This document shows positions 57,021-64,000 of a stretch of DNA of 64,000 bases, in pieces; within the stretch, counting starts at the first letter, position 1; each line of letters opens with the position of its first letter. The notes beneath the pieces were generated by a model. That model was not told the DNA's origin. It did no database searches and saw only the letters and a program-made list of their open reading frames with translations. The translations under genes were made by a program, and so were the position numbers. Source of the stretch: Rhodoblastus sp963727035 (GTDB taxonomy: Bacteria > Pseudomonadota > Alphaproteobacteria > Rhizobiales > Beijerinckiaceae); NCBI GenBank assembly GCA_963727035.1, contig CAVSEY010000030.1, positions 60,497 through 124,496 on the forward strand, given 5' to 3'.

Positions 57021-57418
57021 GCGTCTTCCACCGAACGGATCAACGCCTTCAGCATCCCCGCGTCGAGCCCGGCTTCGACCTTGAGAACCCGACCATTGGT
57101 GCAGCGGATCTCGATACGACCGGGCCGCCCGCCACGTGTCGTCACCTTGGGCGCCGCGTCGCGCTCCCTCCACCTGGGCTCGGCATTCTCGCTGGCGGCG
57201 ACGACGACAGGCAAGAAGGTTGGATCTGTCGCAACCGGCGCACTCAATCCGAGTTGCCGGCGCCATGTATAAATCTGCTGCGGCACGATATCGTGGCGAC
57301 GCGCCACGTCCGCCAGCGTCAAACCGCTCGCCGCAGCCTCGTCCAGAATTGCGCGCTTTTGCTCGTCCGACCAAAAGCGCCGGCGCTCGCGCCCTGACAA
57401 TATCTCCACCCGCGCCAT
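57017..57418 (-). CDS. tnpA: IS66 accessory protein TnpA (helix-turn-helix)
   Basis: The 133-residue protein has a helix-turn-helix region of IS3/IS66 Orf1 type: RRFWSDEQKRAILDEAAASGLTLADVARRHDIVPQQIYTWRRQLG. The ATG at 57418 gives MARVEILSGRERR; the frame continues to 57487 into the element end. It is the first of three overlapping genes of the element. Confidence 0.93.
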   Translation of the reverse strand: MARVEILSGRERRRFWSDEQKRAILDEAAASGLTLADVARRHDIVPQQIYTWRRQLGLSAPVATDPTFLPVVVAASENAEPRWRERDAAPKVTTRGGRPGRIEIRCTNGRVLKVEAGLDAGMLKALIRSVEDA

Positions 57419-57512
57419 CGGTCCCGATCGCTCCGTCGCTAAATACGGAATTAGCGACGTAACTTCAGGCCAATGCAGGAAAACCAAAAGGCTCTTTCAC
57501 CGGACGGTTACG

Positions 57513-57755
57513 ACCGACAAGCTCAATATCCCGAAAAACATGACCCTGATCTTCCTGCCATCGCGCTCGCCGGAACTGAACCCCGTCGAGAACATCTGGC
57601 AGTATTTGCGAGCCAACTGGCTGTCCAACAGGGTCTTCGAGACCTACGACGACATCATCGAAGCCGCCTGCGACGCCTGGAACAAGCTCATCGCTTTGCC
57701 AGACGTCATTACCTCAATCGCTATGCGCAACTGGGCGCATAGCGGTCATGAATAA
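57513..57755 (+). pseudogene. IS630-type transposase, C-terminal fragment
   Basis: The frame reads TDKLNIPKNMTLIFLPSRSPELNPVENIWQYLR, with the last catalytic glutamate of the DDE core in PVEN, and continues to WAHSGHE. There is no start of its own except the internal ATG 57540. It is the end of the gene that begins at 54740. The two aspartates are in the lost middle. Confidence 0.9.
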
Positions 57756-58342
57756 GGGCCGTTGGTATAAGGCAATCGATACGATTGAAGCGCTTTCATC
57801 ACGTGCACAGCCATCTTGTCCCATATGACCGGCCCGTTTTTGCTCGACGTCACATCAACGTTCTTCAGGTCCTTAACAAAATCTCGTGCAGCCAACCTGA
57901 TTTTGTCTGGTGTGGTCACGAAATTCGCAGCGCCGGTCTCATCAGACGATGAAGTTTCGTCAAATAGATAATTCTCCAGGAAGACATCTCGCGCAGCTTT
58001 ATGCGCCGCGTTGTGTGGAAGTTTGGCCAAAGCTTTCGGTGGAAATGAGGACCTCGCTATTTTTTCGATATAAGCGATCGCCTCAGCCGCGTAAGGCTTG
58101 TGTTTGTTGCAATCAAAGAACCAAAAATAGGCGTTAACAATGTTTTCGATCTCAGCGCGCAAAGAGTCAGGCAGCTTATTGCCATAGGCGCGCTCTATTT
58201 CCTTCCAGTCCGTACTTGATGGCTGAAAGATCGGTGCGTCCGCCGGCTCACAATAGATATTCGAGCGCGGCTTGCGGCCTTCACGGGGCAATTTGGCACG
58301 GCTGTCCGCGCCCCCGAAGTTTGGCGGACTTATCTTTTTCAT
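57746..58342 (-). CDS. unknown protein, C-terminus replaced by IS630 end
   Basis: The 198-residue frame starts MKKISPPNFGGADSRAKL and contains WKEIERAYGNKLPDSLRAEIENIVNAYFWFFDCNKHKPYAAEAIAYIEKIA. Its last residues (PYTNGPYS) are encoded by the IS630 inverted repeat, so the original tail is missing. GC content is lower than in the core genes. The start overlaps the stop of the small gene before it (ATGA). I recognise no family; it is cargo of the integrative element. Confidence 0.7.
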   Translation of the reverse strand: MKKISPPNFGGADSRAKLPREGRKPRSNIYCEPADAPIFQPSSTDWKEIERAYGNKLPDSLRAEIENIVNAYFWFFDCNKHKPYAAEAIAYIEKIARSSFPPKALAKLPHNAAHKAARDVFLENYLFDETSSSDETGAANFVTTPDKIRLAARDFVKDLKNVDVTSSKNGPVIWDKMAVHVMKALQSYRLPYTNGPYS

Positions 58343-58506
58343 CTGGCATCGCCCGATTTCTTGAGCGGGACGATGTCGCCGCCTCTGTTTCCCTGCATCG
58401 CCGTGGCGATCGTCGCTCCGGCCATGTCGACCAGGCGGCGCAAAGGGTCAGCGTCATCCATCCGCCAATGGCGGTGCGCCAGCACGGCTTGGCTAACCTC
58501 AATCAC
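58339..58506 (-). CDS. small coupled protein (55 residues), unknown
   Basis: The frame from GTG 58506 reads MIEVSQAVLAHRHWRMDDADP, then LRRLVDMAGATIATAMQGNRGGDIVPLKKSGDAR. Its start overlaps the integrase stop as GTGA and its stop overlaps the next start as ATGA, so the three genes would be translated in series. The helical, charged make-up and double overlap support a real gene. No known family is recognised. Confidence 0.5.
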   Translation of the reverse strand: MIEVSQAVLAHRHWRMDDADPLRRLVDMAGATIATAMQGNRGGDIVPLKKSGDAR

Positions 58507-58672
58507 AAGCCGCGTCCATGGGATTGTGCCACGTGAAAATCAACAATATCAGCCCGACGCTCGTCCAATGCGTGCGCAATTCGCTTGGAAACCCGATCAG
58601 CGGCTGCGATTAATGCCTCATCGGCGCGGCGGATATAGTGCCTCTCGGTCACGCCTCGCTTAGCATGGCCTA

Positions 58673-59817
58673 GTGGATGAAATCTGACGGAAGAGTCCTT
58701 TTATGGATTCCCGTTGATTTCGGGGCGTGCGAGTTTGCGCGATGCGCACGGGAATTTCCATCACAGTATCCGCTTTGGATCGACGCCGGCTTGACGCCTT
58801 GGTCCGAGACCGAAACGCTGCCCAAAAACATGCCTGGCGGGCGGAAATCATTTTGCTCAGCGCCGACGCGATCGGCACGAGCGAGATCATGCGGCGAACC
58901 GGCAAGTCCAAGACTTGCGTCTGGCGCTGGCAGGAGCGGTTCATGGAGGAGGGTTTCGACGGCCTCCTTCGTGACAGAACGCGGCCCGCCCGCATCGAAC
59001 CGCTCGGCGCTGACGTCGTCGAAAGGATCGTCGCTTTGACGCTCACGGATCCGCCCGGCGAAACAACGCACTGGACCGGCGTGATGATGGCCAAGGCCGT
59101 TGGCGTTTCGGTCAGTTCGGTCCAGCGCATCTGGCGCGCCCACGGTCTCCAGCCGCATCGGGTCCGCCAGTTCAAGCTCTCCAACGACCCAAAGTTTGTC
59201 GATAAACTGCGCGACGTCGTCGGGCTTTACGTCGATCCACCGGCACATGCGATCGTCCTGTCGGTCGACGAGAAAAGCCAAATTCAAGCACTCGACCGCA
59301 CCCAACCGGGTCTGCCTTTGAAGAAGGGCCGCGTCGGAACCATGACCCACGATTACAAGCGGCACGGCACGACGACGTTGTTCGCCGCGCTGAACGTTCT
59401 CGACGGCAAGGTGATCGGCCGCAACATGCAGCGTCATCGCCATCAGGAGTTCATCCGCTTTCTCAACGCCATCGAGGCCGAAGTCCCGGCCGGCAAGGTT
59501 GTCCACGTAATCCTCGACAATTACGCCGCCCACAAGCATCCCAAGGTGCGCCAATGGCTGGATCGGCATCCGCGCTGGACTTTCCATTTCACGCCCACAT
59601 CGGCGTCATGGGTCAACGCCGTCGAAGGCTTCTTCGCCATTCTCACCAAGCGGAGGCTGAAGCGCGGCGTGTTTCATTCGATCACTGACCTCCAGGCCGC
59701 CATCAACCGCTTCCTCGAAGAACATAATCAGCAATCGAAGCCGTTCACATGGACCGCCGATCCTGACAAAATCATCGCTGCCGTCAGGCGTGGGCACCAA
59801 GCGTTAAATTCGATCAC
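58673..59817 (+). mobile_element. intact IS630-type element inserted in the integrase gene (1,145 bp)
   Basis: TA is duplicated on both sides (58671-58672 and 59818-59819), as known for IS630/Tc1-type elements. The ends gtggatgaaatctgacgg and, as complement of the right end, gtgatcgaatttaacgc are imperfect inverted repeats. It carries one full transposase gene opposite to the integrase. Confidence 0.92.
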
Positions 59818-59848
59818 TAGCAATTCGCCAATTGTCGCGTCACCATAG
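58742..59848 (+). CDS. IS630-type transposase, full length
   Basis: About 368 residues: helix-turn-helix domain (IGTSEIMRRTGKSKTCVWRWQERFMEEGFDGLL, residues about 40-75) and a DDE core with LSVDEKSQIQALDR, HVILDNYAAHKHPKV and TPTSASWVNAVEGFFAIL. No break is seen. The frame reads through the right end of the element into the integrase and stops at 59848, 31 bases outside, so the last residues depend on the insertion site. The start is ATG 58742 or the earlier 58727. Confidence 0.94.
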   Translation: MRTGISITVSALDRRRLDALVRDRNAAQKHAWRAEIILLSADAIGTSEIMRRTGKSKTCVWRWQERFMEEGFDGLLRDRTRPARIEPLGADVVERIVALTLTDPPGETTHWTGVMMAKAVGVSVSSVQRIWRAHGLQPHRVRQFKLSNDPKFVDKLRDVVGLYVDPPAHAIVLSVDEKSQIQALDRTQPGLPLKKGRVGTMTHDYKRHGTTTLFAALNVLDGKVIGRNMQRHRHQEFIRFLNAIEAEVPAGKVVHVILDNYAAHKHPKVRQWLDRHPRWTFHFTPTSASWVNAVEGFFAILTKRRLKRGVFHSITDLQAAINRFLEEHNQQSKPFTWTADPDKIIAAVRRGHQALNSITSNSPIVASP

Positions 59849-61114
59849 CCGTCGTCGGCGGCGACGCTGCCGAACGTGCGTCGCAAATCATGCGCGCGGG
59901 CGTCAGACAGGCCCGCAGCGTTGAACAAAGCCGCAATTGCCTTTTTCATGTCGGCGCTGTTGTCGCCGCGCTGGTTTGGGAACAGCCAAGCGCTATCATT
60001 CTTGGATAGGCCTGCCAGCAAATCGAATGCCAATTTGCCAATTGGCCGCATAGACCGGCCCGTCTTGGTTTGCTCAAGGCGCAGACAGGAGGATGCTCGG
60101 TCGATTTCGCACCACTTGAGCCCGCACGCCTCCTCGCGGCGCATGCCTGTTAGGGCAATTAGCCGCAGGGCTGCTACGGCAGCAGGATATTGTGCTTCCT
60201 GCTCACGCAACACTTGCCCGAGCTTTGCAAGCTCATCGGCCGATAAAACCCGATCTTTGGCGTCGCCTTTTATCTTCTGGACGCCATGAGCTGGGTTGAT
60301 GCCAGTAGCCAAGCCTCGGCGCTCTGCCCACGTCCATATACCGCCAAGCAACTCAACTACGCGGGCCGCCGTGCCCGTTCCGCCTGTAATGACGGCCTTG
60401 CCGCGGGCCTTCGTCTTGAAGGTGCCAGCAGTCTTTCCAACAGCAATGTCGTCGACCATTCGTTGAACGGCCGCCCTGTTCAATTTATCGACAATGGTCG
60501 AGCCAATTAGCGGCTTGATGTGGCGCGAGATACGCCCTTCGTCGATGGCAACAGTTGAAGCCTTCTTCGGCTTGTTGAACCGCGTCGTAACAAGCCCTTC
60601 CCGAGCAGCTTCAAGATACCTGTCGCAGAGCTGGGAAATGGTTAGGGCTGTGCGAGCAGCGACGCGTTCAGCAGCCGGGTCCACGCCTTCCGCCGCTTGA
60701 GCGAGCAGTTTTCGAGCTTTCTCTCGCGCCTCATCCGGAGTGACGACGCCCATTTTAGCGAAGGTGTGCCTTCTGTCCTTCCTTGGGCCGTGCAGGATGA
60801 AATACGAGGCTTTGCCTGACGACTGCATCCGCAAACCATAATAGCCCAATTCGGTGTCGAACACTGACAGGTCACCGCTTTCCGGGGGCTTGAGCCCGTC
60901 GATGAAGCGTTTTGTAAGTTTGGCGTGAAGGGTTGCCATATCGAAGGCGGTCTCGTTTGCGGCAGTATGGCGGCAGTAGCCGGCGGGAATCAATATTTCA
61001 CTTGAGAAAGCTCAGGTAAAGGGGAAAGCATCGAAAATGCCGCACAAACTTGGCGTTTTTTGACCTATCGACGATATTTCGGCAGTCAGGAAAGAGCCAG
61101 AAAACATTAAACCC

Positions 61115-61164
<50 letters not shown>

Positions 61165-61169
61165 TTCCC

Positions 61170-61219
61170 AAAAGCCGCGGAAGCGTCGGAAGATCGGCCT
61201 CCGCGGCTTTTGCTTTTCA
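61170..61219 (+). terminator. original terminator of the tRNA-Val gene
   Basis: The perfect 12-base stem aaaagccgcgga / tccgcggctttt is followed by gcttttc. It starts five bases after the CCA end of the tRNA fragment. Confidence 0.85.
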
Positions 61220-61247
61220 AGGCGCACGCCTGCGACGCGCGTTCCGG

Positions 61248-62217
61248 CTAGACCTTAAGAACATCTCCGTTCGAGAAATGGATCGTCACATTCTCAAGCG
61301 AAAGGCTCTGATGGTCTTTGAATGTGATGGTGGTGATGCCGCCGCTCACGTTCGAGGATTTGACGTCGTGGGACGATTGCTCCGAATAGAGGGCCAGGGA
61401 TTGCCCTGTCGCAGATCCGGTTATCGTGTCGTTGCCGTGCATTCCGCCGAAAATCGTTGCGGCGCCCGCCGCGCCGCCCTCAATCGACGTATTTCCCGTC
61501 CCAAGATAAATCGTGTCCATGGCGTTTGTGGCGCCCGCGATGGTCGAGCCGAAGATCTTGTCGGAGCCGTCGCCAGCGTAAAGGGTGTCATGGCCGGTTC
61601 CGGCATAAATCCAGTTATCGCCATGGGAGGCCGAGATCAGGTCGTCGCCCGAACCTCCGATCAGCGTATCCGACGTGAAGGTCTGGCCTTTGTGATCGTC
61701 TCCATGGCCATGGTCGTCCCGATGGTCGCCGCCATCGCCTCGCGTCGCCGCCACGCCCGTGATCTGAATGCGAGCCGTCGAAGAGCATCGCGTCGCCAGG
61801 CATGAAGTCGTGACCTGACCCGCCGGCCAAGGTGCTGAGGCCGCCGCCCCCGATGAGCACGTTATTGCCCTGCGTGACCTGGAGCTTGTCGGCTCCGGCG
61901 CCGCCAATGATCGTGTCGCCGCCAGGACCCTGATCGAGGATCGAATTGCCGCCGTCTCCGGCGGCGATGACTTTGAAGCCGTCGTGCGACGTCAAAATCA
62001 TCGAATTCGAAAGGCCGGTATCGAGGAAGAAATTGTCGCCCGAGGCCATTGTATAGGAGCTGCCGACCAACTCGGTTTCGACGCCAATGGCCTGATGGCC
62101 TTTCGGCAGGAGGTCGGCGCTAATCAAGGCTTGCCATATCGTGTTTTCCGTCGTGCTCGACACGGACTTGTCGAGCAGCCGGTCCAGACCGGATTGATTC
62201 AGGTTATAAGTCGCCAT
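61248..62217 (-). pseudogene. RTX-type calcium-binding secreted protein with one frameshift
   Basis: The first frame (start ATG 62217) reads MATYNLNQSGLDRLLDKSVS and runs to GGAGADKLQVTQGNNVLIGGG and GGSGHDFMPGDAMLFDG. The rest is in the next frame: GDGGDHRDDHGHGDDHKG, LIGGSGDDLISASHGDNWIYAGTGHDTLYAGDGSDKIFG, to NGDVLKV. Removing one base near 61735-61790 joins them into about 320 residues with GGxGxDxL-type repeats and an Asp/His-rich patch. The family is exported by type I secretion; none is nearby. The AT-rich region lies upstream. Confidence 0.8.
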
Positions 62218-62379
62218 AGCCGTCTCCGAACTCTTCAGGTTTCCAGCGCGAAACAGGGCGTCGGCCGATCATGACATGACCGTCGTGCAAGGAACGCGCG
62301 ATGAAATGCAGGGTTATGCGGATCTAAGGATTGTGCGAGGGTGGCGAGTGGAAGATCGTCTTGCCGCCTCGATCAAGGC

Positions 62380-62530
62380 ACGTTAACGGCGATCGATGAT
62401 GTGCTTATTAATATGTCGCGTAATATTTTAGCGATCAGAATATATTTTGATACGCCTTATATACAAATATAATATAACTTTAACACAATGTAGCTATAAA
62501 ATCGCGTAAATATTTAACAAAAGTACTGTT
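62380..62530. other. AT-rich region upstream of the RTX-type gene
   Basis: About 150 bases are rich in A and T (gatcagaatatattttgata, acaaatataatataacttta) against a GC-rich chromosome. It lies 160 bases upstream of the RTX gene start on the minus strand. The whole 62218-62750 gap has no credible gene. AT-rich tracts like this can bind silencing proteins such as MucR/Ros, which is inference. Confidence 0.55.
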
Positions 62531-62750
62531 TGTGGCCATGAATCGCGTGTTCAGGGGCGCTCGATGGCCCCCCATTGGGCCGGGATGATTGTTGGATTCG
62601 AAACCCGGCGTCGGCCGCGCCCTCGGGCGTTTTCGCTGTCATCGTGTCCCTTGGCCCCAAGCCGGTTGTCGGCGAGCGAAGGCGGATAGCGACGATATCC
62701 GGGCTCGTGCGCGCGCCGCAGCTTCTCGAGGCCGTGCTCGAGGCGCCGGA

Positions 62751-63793
62751 TCAAAGATAAAGCCCCCGCATGATCTGGGTAAAAGCGATCTGATCCGCGG
62801 TCAGCGCCTCGGCGTTCGGCGCATGGCCCGTAGCCGCCGCGCTGTCGGCGAACATGCGGAAGGCGGTGTTCATCACGATCTGCGCGAAGCGCGGGCTGAT
62901 CGCGTGGACGATCTGGCCGAACAGGCCGAGCGGCGTGGCGATGCGCGAAACGCGCTTGACGATGGCTTCGACCACAAGTTCCGCCGCCTCCTCGGGCGTC
63001 AGCGCCGGAACATGGTCATAGAGCCTGGTCGGCGCGATCATCGCCGTGCGCACCAGGGGCATGTTGATGGCGGTGAAATGGACGCCGCGGTCGAGGAATT
63101 CCGAGGCCGCGCAACGGGTCCAGGCCTCCATCGCCGCCTTGGAGGCGACATAGGCGGAAAAGCGCGGGGCGTTGGTCAGAACGCCGATCGAGGAAATATT
63201 GATCACATGGCCGCTGCGCCGCTCCGCCATGCCCGGCAGGAAGCCGAGCGTAAGCCTCAAGCCGCCGAAATAATTGACCTGCATCGCGCGTTCGAAATCG
63301 TGAAAGCGGTCGTAGGAATGCTCGATCCCGCGCCGCATCGAGCGGCCGGCGTTGTTGACCAGGATTTCGACGCCGCCATGATCCCTGACGATCTGGTCGA
63401 TCAGCGTGTCGCATTGGGATGCGTCGGCGATATCCGCCGCACAGGGCAGGAGGACCAGCCCGCGTTCGGCGCCCTCGCGCACGGCCGCGTCGAGCTTTTC
63501 CTGGTCGCGGCCAACGATCAGAACGGTCGCGCCGGCTTGCGCGAGGCGCAAGGCCGTCGCCTTGCCGATCCCGGACGAGCCTCCCGTGACCAGCACGACC
63601 TTGCCTTTGACCCGGGCGCGCAGACTGCGGTCGATGAACAGGTCCGGATCGAGATGGCGCTCCCAATAGTCCCACAGCCGCCAGGCGTAGTCCTCGATCG
63701 GCGGAACCGCGATCCCGGCCGGTTCGAGGATCGCCGCCGCCTCGCGGTTGTCGAAGCGGGTCGCACCGGCGCCATGCGCCTGCCCTCGGACAT
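62751..63793 (-). CDS. SDR family oxidoreductase, 5' end uncertain
   Basis: The SDR domain has VLVTGGSSGIGKATALRLAQAG, NNAGRSMRRG, INISSIGV and YVASKAAMEAW with the catalytic residues. Upstream the same frame stays open and conserved in character: FDNREAAAILEPAGIAVPPI, EDYAWRLWDYWERHLDPDLF, but then meets TAA before any ATG. The ATG at 63793 with GAGGGGAGA upstream is in a different frame (MSEGRRMAPVR), so a frameshift near 63770 is likely. Otherwise the GTG at 63596 would start inside the NAD loop region. The segment before the SDR domain resembles the linker in longer two-domain SDR proteins. Confidence 0.72.
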
Positions 63794-63922
63794 GCGCGTC
63801 TCCCCTCTTTTATTTGGCGCCTGCGCTCCGTCAGCGCCAACCATATCCGTTTTGTTTCCGGGCGGAAGCGTTCGCGCGCATTTTAGGCGTCCTTGCCTAA
63901 CCCTGCGTGTTAATTTGCATTC

Positions 63923-64000
63923 ATGAACGATAAGACCTCCGCCATGGATTTCGCGATGTCGCGCCTTGAGGCGCAACTCGACGGCGTCGCGCGCGTCCGG
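63923..64000 (+). CDS. start of an unknown gene (cut by window edge)
   Basis: The open frame from ATG 63923 reads MNDKTSAMDFAMSRLEAQLD and continues GVARVR to the edge without a stop. It is divergent from the SDR gene. Only 26 codons are visible, so no function can be given. Confidence 0.5.
   Translation, partial: MNDKTSAMDFAMSRLEAQLDGVARVR

Larger units (their letters stand above)
55029..57511 (-). mobile_element. IS66-family insertion sequence (about 2.48 kb)
   Basis: The left end gtaaccgtccggt and the right end, whose complement is gtaaccgtccggt, are inverted repeats starting with the GTAA typical of IS66. The three genes tnpA, tnpB and tnpC are complete on the minus strand. Eight-base flanks cgagaacg and gaccgaca differ, so no target duplication is left, which suggests a deletion next to the element or recombination between copies. 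Confidence 0.9.
54655..57767. mobile_element. remnant of an IS630-type element, interrupted by an IS66-type element
   Basis: The left end ataccaacggcctt (from 54655) and the right end, whose complement reads ataccaacggccctt (to 57767), are terminal inverted repeats. Between them are the first and last parts of one IS630-type transposase, separated by the IS66 element. About 170 residues of the middle are missing, so the element is dead. The TA duplication is not clean. Confidence 0.8.
58503..60939 (-). pseudogene. int: tyrosine integrase (P4-type, DUF4102), interrupted by an IS630-type element
   Basis: The N-terminal part (60939-59818) has the arm-binding domain TLHAKLTKRFIDGLKPPESG and the catalytic domain with Arg in LTGMRREEACGLKW and HDLRRTFGSVA. 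It stops at ATIGELL, where an IS630 element begins. After the element the minus strand resumes GHAKRGVTERHYIRRADEA to the stop at 58503, with the catalytic Tyr in RHY. Removing the element and one TA gives exactly 374 + 55 codons in frame, a 429-residue integrase. ATG 60939 gives MATLHAKL; the frame opens at 60993. Confidence 0.93.

Noticed and set aside
62589..63926. 445-residue plus-strand frame over the SDR gene
   Set aside because: Shadow of the SDR gene; low-complexity Arg/Asp/Gly composition.

Overview
The window is a GC-rich chromosomal segment of an alphaproteobacterium, most likely of the order Hyphomicrobiales (Rhizobiales). The evidence is an rrn operon with the order 16S-tRNA-Ile-tRNA-Ala-23S-5S-tRNA-fMet, a 23S helix-9 intervening sequence, the arrangements lysC-ptsP-prfA and metXW, an NdvA-type glucan exporter, a phaA/phaB/phaR polyhydroxybutyrate locus, DUF2125, and a fused AroK-AroB. 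I cannot name the genus from the sequence alone.

Layout. 1-2.3 kb: end of the F1 ATP synthase operon (atpG partial, atpD, atpC). 2.4-9.0 kb: a small lipoprotein, ubiG, lysC, ptsP, prfA and a half-size EamA protein. 9.2-14 kb: sugar-nucleotide and glucan genes (a frameshifted mannose-1-phosphate guanylyltransferase, a phosphomannomutase and an ndvA-like exporter). 14-26.7 kb: housekeeping genes (CNNM/CBS protein, aroK-aroB fusion, xerD, metX/metW, chorismate mutase, DUF2125, plsC, ftsEX, hpt). 26.7-37.9 kb: thpR, a divergent tesA / ybbA-ybbP-like set, a Bax-inhibitor-1 protein, gyrB, a penicillin-binding-protein-activator-like lipoprotein with rsmI and yraN, and rpmF. 38-42 kb: a broken Mrr-type endonuclease and the PHB genes. 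42-48 kb: a PAS-GGDEF-EAL c-di-GMP protein, gloB, a methyltransferase and an M23 peptidase. 48.3-54.5 kb: the rrn operon. 54.6-61.2 kb: the decayed end of an integrative element. 61.2-64 kb: a frameshifted RTX-type protein, an AT-rich control region, an SDR oxidoreductase and the start of one more gene.

The most informative region is 54.6-61.2 kb. An IS66-type element (tnpA-tnpB-tnpC) sits inside the remains of an IS630-type element whose middle is gone. A second, intact IS630-type element is inserted at a TA dinucleotide in a tyrosine integrase gene. Removing that element and one TA copy restores a continuous 429-residue integrase ending in the catalytic tyrosine region. Beside the integrase start lies an orphan 3' half of a tRNA-Val(GAC), which marks the attachment site. 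The integrase is coupled by overlapping stop and start codons to two unknown small genes, the second cut off by the older IS630. The intact tRNA-Val end of the element is not in this window, so the left end seems to have been lost, probably through IS activity.

Four frameshifts in three genes (manC, two in the mrr-like gene, the RTX gene) all look like one extra base. Sequencing or assembly error should be checked before calling these genes dead. Repeats shared between the two rrn spacers and the 23S intervening sequence are the other unusual structural signal.
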